From Gemmatimonas sp. (GTDB lineage Bacteria > Gemmatimonadota > Gemmatimonadetes > Gemmatimonadales > Gemmatimonadaceae): a stretch of 64,000 nucleotides of DNA. The notes below the pieces were generated by a model, which ran no database searches, was not told where the DNA came from, and saw only the letters and a list, made by a program, of their open reading frames with translations. The translations under genes and the position numbers were made by a program. Position 1 is the stretch's first letter, and every line of letters begins with the position of its first letter. Below are positions 44,995-52,527 of the stretch, one piece after another. The stretch is taken from assembly GCF_027531815.1 (NCBI RefSeq), contig NZ_JAPZSK010000004.1, positions 496,001 through 560,000 of the forward strand, in the 5' to 3' direction.

Positions 44995-46332
44995 ATGTGG
45001 AAGCGGCTGGCACCCCGAACGCGACGGCAGCAGCAGGTGGTACGCCTGCTCGCCGTCGCGTTCTTTTTCGTGCCGCTCGTGTTCGCGCTCGCGCAAACGT
45101 GGCATCGCTTCGCCGACACCTTCGGCACCACCGACATTCGCGTGCTGCGGCCGATCGGCCTCGACAGCGTACCCGCCGTGGACTCGCCACGCTTCCGCAC
45201 GGCGCTCGCCGCGTTCACGCAGACAACCATGGAGCCCGGCCATCATGTCGACCTGCTGGTGGACGGCCCGGCGACCATGGCGCGTCTCGATGAGGACCTG
45301 CGCGCGGCGACCCAGTCCATTGCGGTCCAGAACTACTACTGCGAACCCGGTGAGGTCACGGAGTGGCTCAAGACCCGGCTTGCCGAACGGGCCCGTGCCG
45401 GAGTCGCCGTGTACTTCCTGCGCGATGGGTTCGGCTGCAATGCCCTCACCAGCGGGTGGATGGACAGTCTGCGCGCAGCGGGCGCCGCCGTCGCCACGCT
45501 GCGCCCCGTGCGCTGGTGGGCCATGCACGAGTCCATGCATCGGTCACACGTGCGCATCGTGGCGATCGACGGACGCGTAGGCTACGTGGGCGGTTTCGGC
45601 TTTGCCGACAAGTGGATCTCCCGCAACGGTGAACCGTCGTGGCGGGAGACCGCCGTCCGCTTCACGGGGCCGGCGGTGTCACAGCTGGTCGGGGCATTCG
45701 CCATCGGCTGGGCCAATGCCACCGGTGATCTGCTCACCGGGGAGTTTCCTGCCGATGCGCCGGCTGACGCCGTGGACTCGGGCGCGGTAGCTGGAGTCAT
45801 GTTCACACAGCGGGCGTTCGGTACATCCGTGCCGGAGCGCTTCCTGGCCCTCGCGCTCGCCGGGGCGCGCCGCCGCGTGTACATCACCAACTCCTATTTC
45901 GTGCCCAACCGCGGCCTGCGGGGGTGGCTCGTCGCCGCGGCGCGGCGCGGTGTGGATGTGCGCGTGCTCGTACCCAGCCGGAAGACCGATATTCCGTTCT
46001 CCCATTGGGCCGCGCGCAGCACCTATTCCGAACTGCTCGCCGGCGGCGTGCGCATCTACGAGTATCGCCCGGCCATGATGCATGCGAAGACGATCCTGAT
46101 CGACGAGAGCTTCGTGTCGGTGGGGAGCCTCAACCTCGACAACCTGTCGCTGCGCATCAATGACGAGGCCGTGCTGCAGGTGCAGGACCACGCGCTGGCC
46201 GACGACATGGCCGACCAGTTCACGCGTGATCTGGCGCAATCGGTTGAGGTCACGCCCACGCTGCTGTCGAGTCGCGGACTCTTTGAACGTGGCATGACGC
46301 TGCTGGCCCGGCTCATGCGCAATCTCATGTAG
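44995..46332 (+). CDS. Phospholipase D-like protein, cardiolipin-synthase type
   Basis: The product is 445 aa. One N-terminal membrane helix (about 15-35) precedes two PLD domains. The second HKD motif is intact (HAKTILID, His363, Lys365, Asp370, followed by VGSLNLD). The first reads HVRIVAID (His185, Arg187, Asp192), with Arg replacing the usual Lys, followed by GRVGYVGGFGF. Members condense phosphatidylglycerol to cardiolipin or hydrolyse phospholipids. It starts 6 nt after the permease stop, in the same operon. The substitution makes the exact activity uncertain. Confidence 0.85.
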   Translation: MWKRLAPRTRRQQQVVRLLAVAFFFVPLVFALAQTWHRFADTFGTTDIRVLRPIGLDSVPAVDSPRFRTALAAFTQTTMEPGHHVDLLVDGPATMARLDEDLRAATQSIAVQNYYCEPGEVTEWLKTRLAERARAGVAVYFLRDGFGCNALTSGWMDSLRAAGAAVATLRPVRWWAMHESMHRSHVRIVAIDGRVGYVGGFGFADKWISRNGEPSWRETAVRFTGPAVSQLVGAFAIGWANATGDLLTGEFPADAPADAVDSGAVAGVMFTQRAFGTSVPERFLALALAGARRRVYITNSYFVPNRGLRGWLVAAARRGVDVRVLVPSRKTDIPFSHWAARSTYSELLAGGVRIYEYRPAMMHAKTILIDESFVSVGSLNLDNLSLRINDEAVLQVQDHALADDMADQFTRDLAQSVEVTPTLLSSRGLFERGMTLLARLMRNLM

Positions 46333-46352
46333 ACGGCGCACGCTTGGTGTGT

Positions 46353-46380
46353 CGGTCAGCGCGCGTCGGTCAGCGCGCGT
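46353..46380. repeat. 14-bp tandem duplication at the end of the EEP-family gene
   Basis: CGGTCAGCGCGCGT occurs twice back to back (46353-46366 and 46367-46380). The stop codon of the minus-strand gene lies in the second copy, so the first is a non-coding duplicate in the 37-bp convergent spacer. Confidence 0.8.
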
Positions 46381-47545
46381 CGGCGAGGGTGAGACGGGTC
46401 AGCAGCGGGTAGTGGTCGGATCCGTGCGCATCGTCGAGCCGCCGCGACACGGGTCGTTCGAACACCGGCGTCTGGGCGGACGGTGGCGGCAACGGCGTGG
46501 AGGCTGACGGACCGGATGGGGCGCGCTCCTGCGCCTCGGCCACGGGCAGGCGGAACAGCATGTGGTCGAGGGTGCGCCCCACACCCATTGGGCGACCGGC
46601 GTACGTGGGGCCGTTGGTGGCATTGCCGTGCGGGAAGTGCGCGCGCAGCACGGCGACCGCACGTTCCCACGACGACGGGGCCCAGGTATTGAGGTCACCA
46701 GCAACCACGGTTGGCAGCGCGTTCGAGTCCCGCGACAGCGCCGCCGTGAGCGCCTCGGCTTGTCGCGCCCGGCCGCTGCCGAAGCTGCGTTGAAATCGGG
46801 ACACGATCGACCGATTGTCGAGGTGCACGCTCACGACGCGCAGGGGCAGCGGCCGTCCATCGGGCGTGGTGGACCGCACGGTCGCGCTCGCGGCCACACG
46901 GCGCTGCCCCTCGAACGGCAGTTCGATGGCCAGGTGATCGTCGAGCGGCAGCGTGGATATGATGGCGTTGCCGCGGTCCTCGCGAGCGCCGTCCGCATGC
47001 GCCCAGCCATTCGCCATGGACGGGACATAGAACAGGTGCAGGCCATGGTCCCGCGCCACTTCGACGACCGCCGCACGCCAGCCATGCGCTGGCCGTGGCG
47101 CAATCCGGCGTGGCCGCATGGCCGCCCCGCGCGGCACGTCGTGCCCGGTCCGATACACCTCCTGCAGCAGCAGTACGAAGTGCTCGACGCTGTCGCCATC
47201 TGTGAAGCGTCCCGCACGCAGAGCGCGGATGAAGCCGTGCAGATCGCCCCCGCCCACATTGGTGTTCCAGCTCACCACCGTGAGCTCGTGGGCCGACGTG
47301 GGACGCTGACCGACAGGCGCCTCGTACCGCTGCACCACCGCCGGGCCGACTCCGGCGCACCAGCGGTCGAGCTCCTCCCGGTCAGTGACCGGACCATGTA
47401 CCCACGTGACGCGTCGGGAACTGTCTGCCACACAGGCCAGCCCCGCGGGCACCTCGGGGATCACGTGCAGGGCGGTGCCACCAGCAATACCGAGCGCGGA
47501 GAGCGACACGAGCAGAGCGGTTCGGGTGCGGAAGGTGAAGAGCAC
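46370..47545 (-). CDS. Endonuclease/exonuclease/phosphatase (EEP) family protein, exported
   Basis: The product is 391 aa from GTG 47545. An N-terminal signal or anchor segment (about 8-28) is followed by an EEP fold with VVSWNTNVGGG, LLLQEVYR (catalytic Glu), VVAGDLNTW and the terminal GSDHYPLL. A Pro-rich insertion precedes the last motif. EEP proteins cleave phosphodiesters in nucleic acids or in lipids such as sphingomyelin; an extracytoplasmic one may act on lipids or extracellular DNA, which is inference. It lies 122 bp after ruvA and may not be cotranscribed. Confidence 0.85.
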   Translation of the reverse strand: MLFTFRTRTALLVSLSALGIAGGTALHVIPEVPAGLACVADSSRRVTWVHGPVTDREELDRWCAGVGPAVVQRYEAPVGQRPTSAHELTVVSWNTNVGGGDLHGFIRALRAGRFTDGDSVEHFVLLLQEVYRTGHDVPRGAAMRPRRIAPRPAHGWRAAVVEVARDHGLHLFYVPSMANGWAHADGAREDRGNAIISTLPLDDHLAIELPFEGQRRVAASATVRSTTPDGRPLPLRVVSVHLDNRSIVSRFQRSFGSGRARQAEALTAALSRDSNALPTVVAGDLNTWAPSSWERAVAVLRAHFPHGNATNGPTYAGRPMGVGRTLDHMLFRLPVAEAQERAPSGPSASTPLPPPSAQTPVFERPVSRRLDDAHGSDHYPLLTRLTLADAR

Positions 47546-47667
47546 GCGTGTGAGACCCCCCGCCGCGGGAAATGTTCGGGCACCTCCCCGACCGTACCGG
47601 ATTCACGTCAGTCGCGTGATTCACGCGATCGGCGAGGGGCCGGCCAACACCCGAGGTGCACCGCCCG

Positions 47668-48267
47668 TCACTTCCCCGTCAACTTGCCCAGCGCGCCCCG
47701 CACCACGGTGCTCACGTCGTCGGCGGCGCCGCTCTCCATGACCGCCCGAACCGCACGCTCGGCGTCTGGCTGATTGTAGCCGAGCGCCACCAGCGCGCGC
47801 GTGGCGTCGTCGGCCACGGGATTGCCGGGGGGGGCCCCACCCGATGCGGGTCCGCTACCTACCACCTCGATCTTGTCGGCAAGATCGAGAATGATCTGCT
47901 CCGCCTTCTTGCGCCCCACGCGGGGGACCCGCATGAGTGTGGTGACGTCCTTCTCCCGCAGCGCCCGCACGACGCGTTCGGGGGTGAGCGCCGACAGAAT
48001 GCCGAGCGCGAGAGCGGGGCCAACCCCCTTGGCACCGAGCAGCTTCTGGAAGACTGCACGCTCGTAGGGATGCGCAAATCCGTAGAGGTGCCAGGCATCC
48101 TCGCGCACCGAGAGATGCGTGTGCAGCGTCACCTGCTGTCCCGAGGCGGGCAGCCCCTCGAATACCGACAGCGGAATGAGGCATTCGTAGCCCACGCCCC
48201 CCGCCGTCATGATCTCCACGCGGTCGAGTTCTCGGGTGACCAGCGTGCCGGTGACCAGTGCGATCAT
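47668..48267 (-). CDS. ruvA: Holliday junction branch migration protein RuvA
   Basis: The product is 199 aa with the three RuvA domains: an OB-fold start MIALVTGTLVTRELDRVEI, two helix-hairpin-helix motifs (GVGPALALGILSAL and VPRVGRKKAEQIILDL), a Gly/Pro linker, then the RuvB-binding C-terminal domain. RuvA binds four-way junctions and recruits RuvB. It overlaps ruvC by ATGA. Confidence 0.97.
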   Translation of the reverse strand: MIALVTGTLVTRELDRVEIMTAGGVGYECLIPLSVFEGLPASGQQVTLHTHLSVREDAWHLYGFAHPYERAVFQKLLGAKGVGPALALGILSALTPERVVRALREKDVTTLMRVPRVGRKKAEQIILDLADKIEVVGSGPASGGAPPGNPVADDATRALVALGYNQPDAERAVRAVMESGAADDVSTVVRGALGKLTGK

Positions 48268-48833
48268 GCGCGAGACTCCGAGGAACGGCGAGTGGTATGC
48301 GTGCGCGCGGCCGCGCGAACCGAAGCGAGAGACGGCAGGTTGAGCGGCGGCAGCGAGGGCAACGTGACCGACAGACAGGCGCAGAGCGCGGCAGCCACCC
48401 CGTCGGCCGCATCGGCTGGCTGTGGTGGCTGCTTGAGCCGCAACAGCCGGCCGACCATGAACTGCACCTGCTCCTTGCTGGCGCTCCCCCGCCCGGTCAC
48501 AGCCTTCTTGATCGCCGCGGGCGGATACTCGTGAATCGTGAGGGCCGCCTGTTGCGCCGCGAGCAGAATGACGCCCCGCGCATGCCCGAGCACCACGGTG
48601 GTGCGCACGTTCTTGGAGTAGAACACGTCTTCGATGGCCAGCGTATCGGGGCGGTGCCGGGTGATGAGTTCCCGCACTCCCTCATGCACCTCGTGCAATC
48701 GCTGGGGGAGCGGGTCACGCGCATTGGTGCGAATCACGCCACACTCCACGAGGGCCGTGCTGCGTCCCTCGAGCGACACCACGCCATACCCCGTAACGGC
48801 CGTGCCCGGGTCGATGCCGAGCACGAGCTTCAT
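48264..48833 (-). CDS. ruvC: Crossover junction endodeoxyribonuclease RuvC
   Basis: The product is 189 aa. It cuts Holliday junctions. Acidic catalytic residues lie in LGIDPGTAVTGYG (Asp7) and AIEDVFYSKN, with the C-terminal cluster around DAADGVAAAL. The usual length is about 170; the extra C-terminus is Ala/Ser/Arg-rich. It is in order yebC-ruvC-ruvA, starting 38 nt after yebC. Confidence 0.96.
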   Translation of the reverse strand: MKLVLGIDPGTAVTGYGVVSLEGRSTALVECGVIRTNARDPLPQRLHEVHEGVRELITRHRPDTLAIEDVFYSKNVRTTVVLGHARGVILLAAQQAALTIHEYPPAAIKKAVTGRGSASKEQVQFMVGRLLRLKQPPQPADAADGVAAALCACLSVTLPSLPPLNLPSLASVRAAARTHTTRRSSESRA

Positions 48834-48871
48834 GGGGTGCTCACGGGGTGGAGGAGGAACGCCGCCCCACG

Positions 48872-49615
48872 TTACGCGCCGGCCATGGCGCTTTCGTCCA
48901 TCTCGAAGTTGGCGTCGACCTTCTGCACGTCGTCGAGTTCTTCGAGCGCCTCCAGCAGCTTGAGCAGCGCCGCCGCATTCTCCCCTTCCACCTTGACGGT
49001 GTTCTTGGGCACCCAGGCGAGCTCGGCGTCTTCGACCTTGTACTTCTGGGACTCGAGCCCTTCCTTCACGGCGTGCAGTGACGCGGGGTCGGTGGTGACG
49101 ACGAAGAGCTCACCGTCGTTCGCGACGTCATCGGCACCGGCGTCGAGGGCGACTTCGATGAGCGCGTCCTCGTTGACGCCATCGGCTGGCACCGTCATCT
49201 GGCCCTTGCGGTCGAACATGAACGCCACCGAGTTGCTCGTGCCCATGTTGCCGCCATTGCGCGAGAGCTTGTGGCGGACATCGGCCACCGTACGCGTGGG
49301 GTTGTCGGTGACGGCCTGAATCATGATGGCCACCCCGCCCGGGCCGTACGCCTCGTAGAGCACCTCGGTGTAGTCGACACCCTCGAGCTCGCCCGTTCCC
49401 TTCTTGATGGCCCGCTCGATGTTGTCCTTGGGCATCGACACCGCCTTGGCGTTGTCAATGGCGGTGCGCAGGCGCGGGTTTCCGCCAGGGTCACCACCAC
49501 CGAGCTTGGCGGCCATGGTGATTTCGCGGATGTGTCGCGTGAAGAGCGAGCTGCGCTTCTTGTCGGTCGCCGCCTTCGCGCGCTTGATCGTCTTCCATTT
49601 GCTGTGGCCTGCCAT
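48872..49615 (-). CDS. YebC/PmpR-family protein
   Basis: The product is 247 aa. It starts MAGHSKWKTIKRAKAATDKKR, with GGGDPGGNPRLRTAIDNAK and GGVAIMIQAVTDN downstream, all characteristic. YebC-family proteins act as regulators, and recent work links them to ribosomes stalled at polyproline. ATG 49615 is preferred over 49642 because GAGGAG lies just before it and the family starts with MAGHS. It precedes ruvC, a common arrangement. Confidence 0.96.
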   Translation of the reverse strand: MAGHSKWKTIKRAKAATDKKRSSLFTRHIREITMAAKLGGGDPGGNPRLRTAIDNAKAVSMPKDNIERAIKKGTGELEGVDYTEVLYEAYGPGGVAIMIQAVTDNPTRTVADVRHKLSRNGGNMGTSNSVAFMFDRKGQMTVPADGVNEDALIEVALDAGADDVANDGELFVVTTDPASLHAVKEGLESQKYKVEDAELAWVPKNTVKVEGENAAALLKLLEALEELDDVQKVDANFEMDESAMAGA

Positions 49616-49665
49616 CTGCTCCTCGGACTGGTGGTTGTTCAACCGGTCAATTTAACAGGAGACGG

Positions 49666-50502
49666 CTACTCGGCCACGTCTTCGAAACGGCCGAAGCGGG
49701 CATCGAAATACAGATCCACGTAGTTGCGCGCGCCGCCACGATTCTTGAGTACGAGCAGCTCCGCCGCCCCCGACACCCCGCGGTCGAATTCGTACATCTC
49801 CTCGCGAAAGAGCCCCAGAACGACGTCCGCGTGCGTGCCCACGGCACCGCCGAGACCGAAATCGGCCAAGCGCGGGCGCCTGTCGGCCCGGGACCGATCA
49901 AGCGCGGGCAGGTGCGCGGTGACCAGCACGGCAATATGGCGCGAGAGCGCCAGCCGCTTGAGTGCGAGTACCGCGAAACCCAACGCGTCCGCCAGCCCGT
50001 GGTCGCGCAGCAGGGTGCCTTCGAGCGTGTCGATGATGACCAGGGCGGCGCCGGGGGTGGCCTCCACCGCGCGTTCGATGGCGGCGATTCCGCCATCGAG
50101 CAGCGTTTCCACCACCGGGGCCTGGTCACGCAGCGACAGGGCGGCCGCTGCCAGGCGGGCCCGCTCGGCCTCATCGACGGCGCCGAGCCGCATGCGCTCC
50201 ACGGAGACCCGTGCGGACATGGCGAGGGCCCGCTCGTAGATGCGCTCCGGCCGCATCTCGCTGGAGACGATGAGGGCCCGCGAGGCACTCCGCAGCGCCA
50301 CCGCCAGGGCGAGCGCCGACGACCCCGCACTGTCGTCCCCCCCAAGCACGACCAGGTCGCCGCGCCGGAACCCGCCGCCGAACAGGCGATCGATGGAGGG
50401 GAAGTTCGTCGGCACAAGTTCCGGATCCACCTGTCCCTCACCGGTCCGATCGACGCGCGCCACAATGCGGGTGAGCGGCGAGATGTCGTGGTCGCCCGTC
50501 AT
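49666..50502 (-). CDS. DnaB-like helicase C-terminal domain protein with degenerate Walker A
   Basis: The product is 278 aa, comparable to only the RecA-like C-terminal half of DnaB. The DnaB-type pattern is visible: TNFPSIDRLFGGGFRRGDLVV, SSEMRPERIYERAL, Walker-B-like ALVIIDTLEG, FREEMYEFD and a final KNRGGARNYVDLYFDARFGRF. The P-loop reads GGDDSAGSS (54-62), with Ser61 where the catalytic Lys should be, so ATP hydrolysis is doubtful. There is no N-terminal primase-binding domain. It starts 3 nt after a 131-aa unknown gene. It may be a pseudo-ATPase regulator of replication or recombination. Confidence 0.75.
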   Translation of the reverse strand: MTGDHDISPLTRIVARVDRTGEGQVDPELVPTNFPSIDRLFGGGFRRGDLVVLGGDDSAGSSALALAVALRSASRALIVSSEMRPERIYERALAMSARVSVERMRLGAVDEAERARLAAAALSLRDQAPVVETLLDGGIAAIERAVEATPGAALVIIDTLEGTLLRDHGLADALGFAVLALKRLALSRHIAVLVTAHLPALDRSRADRRPRLADFGLGGAVGTHADVVLGLFREEMYEFDRGVSGAAELLVLKNRGGARNYVDLYFDARFGRFEDVAE

Positions 50503-50505
50503 CGG

Positions 50506-50901
50506 TCAGCCGCCCGCAAGCAGTCGGGCCAGGCGCTCCAACTCCTGCACCGACGGGCCATCGAGGTGAGCCCCGGCGGCGGCAACCACGGTGCGGAGCG
50601 CGCCCGCCGCCTGGAGTGGGGTGCCGGTGCTGGCTTCGACACACCGCGCGAACGGCACGCGCGTGGTGGCCGGAAGCGCCAACGACGCCAGCCAGACCTT
50701 GGCGCCTGAGGCACGTGCGGCCCGGTCGGATGCCGGGAGCGCGCTGCCCGGCGCGAGCCCATGGGCAAGACGGGCAGCCAACAGGGCCGCGAGCGCCACT
50801 TCGCGCCCGCCACCCAACGGCAGGCGCCCCGCCAGGGAGGCCAGGGCGGGAAATCCGAAGCGAAGCGGGTCCAGTGCGTACGGGAGGGGATCAGTCAGCA
50901 C
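50506..50901 (-). CDS. Hypothetical protein upstream of the DnaB-like gene
   Basis: The product is 131 aa from GTG 50901 (VLTDPLPYALDPLRFG). It is Ala/Leu-rich and mostly helical, with no signal peptide and no recognised motif. It has a conserved-looking GGGREVALAALLAARL stretch and a C-terminal DGPSVQELERLARLL helix. It is coupled to the DnaB-like gene (3-nt gap) and divergent from porX. The minus-strand TAGAAT 5 nt before the GTG supports this start. Another GTG at 50916 is in frame. I do not recognise the family. Confidence 0.6.
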   Translation of the reverse strand: MLTDPLPYALDPLRFGFPALASLAGRLPLGGGREVALAALLAARLAHGLAPGSALPASDRAARASGAKVWLASLALPATTRVPFARCVEASTGTPLQAAGALRTVVAAAGAHLDGPSVQELERLARLLAGG

Positions 50902-50906
50902 ACTCA

Positions 50907-50956
50907 ATTCTAGCACGAACCGGCACGCCGTGGCGGGGGTACCACCCGTGTATCTT
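50907..50956. promoter_or_regulatory. Divergent start-proximal hexamers between the 131-aa gene and porX
   Basis: The minus-strand TAGAAT (50907-50912) ends 5 nt before GTG 50901. The plus-strand TATCTT (50951-50956) ends 6 nt before ATG 50963. The porX gap reads TCCTCC, the opposite of a Shine-Dalgarno, so leaderless initiation is likely there. Confidence 0.45.
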
Positions 50957-50962
50957 TCCTCC

Positions 50963-52525
50963 ATGGCGCCATCGGCAAAGACCATCCTCTGGGTGGACGA
51001 CGAAGCGGAATTGCTCGAACCCCATCGCCTGCTTCTGGGCGACAAGGGGTACGTGGTGCAAACCGCGACCAACGCCGACGACGCCCTCGAACTGCTGCGC
51101 CGGCACCCGTACGACTTGGTGCTGCTCGACGAGCAGATGCCGGGCACGCGCGGCCTGGACGCCTATCGCGACATCCGCGAGTTGGCGCCCGCCCTGCCCG
51201 TGGTCATGGTCACGAAGAGCGAGGAAGACGCCACCCTCAAGGAGGCCATCGGCGCCAACATCCGCGACTATCTCGTGAAGCCGGTGACGCCGCGTCAGGT
51301 GCTGTCGGTCATCACGAAGATCCTCGACGGCCCCCTCATCCGTTCGCAGGCCATGGCGCGTGCGTTCGTCGAGCGCTTCCGGGCCATCGAATCGGAGCGC
51401 TACGCCAATCTCGACTGGCGTGGCTGGATCGAGCGCTTTGCGGAGCTCATGCAGTGGGACGTGGATCTCGCCGATGCCGGCGAACTGGGGCTGCACGAGT
51501 CCCTGCGGGGCCTCTATCCCGACATGCACCGCGCGTTCGCGGAGTTCATGCGCACGGAGTATCCGCGCTGGCTCCGAGAGCTGGAGGGCGATCGGCCGCC
51601 ACTGTCCGTCGATGTCGTCACCGAGTTCGTGCTGCCGGTGCTGCAGCGCGATCGCAAGGTGATCTTCGTCGTGATCGATTGCCTGCGGCTGGATCAGTGG
51701 CGTGCGCTGGAGCCGTTGCTGGCCCCGCTGTTCGACGTGGAAACGACGCACTACTACTCCATCCTGCCCACCGCCACGCCGTACGCGCGCAATGCGCTGT
51801 TCAGTGGCCTGTTTCCCGGGGAAATCGCGGCGCGCTTTCCCGACTGGTGGGGGGAGCGGGATGACGAAACGCTCAACGCCCACGAAAAGGACCTGCTCGT
51901 GGCGCATCTCGATGAGTTGCAGGTGGCCGCCGCGGTGCGCTACCAGAAGCTCACCACGGCCACCGACTCCGACGACCTGGAGCGCCACTTGCCGGCGGCC
52001 ATCGCCGGCGATGGCGTGCATGCCTTCGTGTTCAACTTCGTGGACATGCTGACGCACGGCCGCTCGGAGAGCATGATCCTGTACGAGGTGGCGCGCGACG
52101 AGATCGCCCTGCGCGCGCTCACGCGGCAGTGGTTCGAACGGTCGGCGCTGTTCACGCTGCTCAAGGAAGCCTCGCGTCGCCACGTGTCGGTGGTGGTCAC
52201 CAGTGATCACGGGGCGCTGCACTGCAACACGCCGGCGACCGTCTTCGCCAAGCGTGATGCCACGGCGAATCTGCGCTACAAGTTCGGGGAGGATCTCCGC
52301 GCCGAGCGGTCGGAGCAGGCGCTGCTGTTCGCCAATCCCGACGACCTGCGTCTGCCGCATCGCGGTCCGGGCACCAACACGCTCATGGCGGCGGGGGACA
52401 CCTTCTTCGTCTATCCGACCAAGCTGCGCGAGTATCAGGGGCGCTACCGCGGCTCCTTTCTGCACGGCGGGGTGACACCGGAGGAATGCATTCTCCCCGT
52501 GTCCCTGCTCACGCCCAAGCGCTGA
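50963..52525 (+). CDS. porX: PorX-type response regulator with PglZ/alkaline-phosphatase-like output domain
   Basis: The product is 520 aa. The receiver domain (1-120) has Asp12/Asp13, acceptor Asp56 (LLDEQMPG), Thr84 and Lys106. A helical linker leads to a PglZ domain (about 200-515) with alkaline-phosphatase-fold metal and nucleophile sites: VIDCLRLDQW, the Thr-containing LPTATPYARNALFSG, NFVDMLTHGR and SDHGALH. PorX regulates type IX secretion in Bacteroidetes, and its effector domain is a zinc phosphodiesterase. No porY-like kinase lies next to it. The next gene begins 2 nt after its stop, so it is in an operon with an exporter and a glycosyltransferase. Confidence 0.92.
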   Translation: MAPSAKTILWVDDEAELLEPHRLLLGDKGYVVQTATNADDALELLRRHPYDLVLLDEQMPGTRGLDAYRDIRELAPALPVVMVTKSEEDATLKEAIGANIRDYLVKPVTPRQVLSVITKILDGPLIRSQAMARAFVERFRAIESERYANLDWRGWIERFAELMQWDVDLADAGELGLHESLRGLYPDMHRAFAEFMRTEYPRWLRELEGDRPPLSVDVVTEFVLPVLQRDRKVIFVVIDCLRLDQWRALEPLLAPLFDVETTHYYSILPTATPYARNALFSGLFPGEIAARFPDWWGERDDETLNAHEKDLLVAHLDELQVAAAVRYQKLTTATDSDDLERHLPAAIAGDGVHAFVFNFVDMLTHGRSESMILYEVARDEIALRALTRQWFERSALFTLLKEASRRHVSVVVTSDHGALHCNTPATVFAKRDATANLRYKFGEDLRAERSEQALLFANPDDLRLPHRGPGTNTLMAAGDTFFVYPTKLREYQGRYRGSFLHGGVTPEECILPVSLLTPKR

Positions 52526-52527
52526 CG

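Noticed and set aside
50963..52525. PorX as proof of type IX secretion
   Set aside because: PorX-type proteins occur without type IX systems, and no secretion component is visible in the window.
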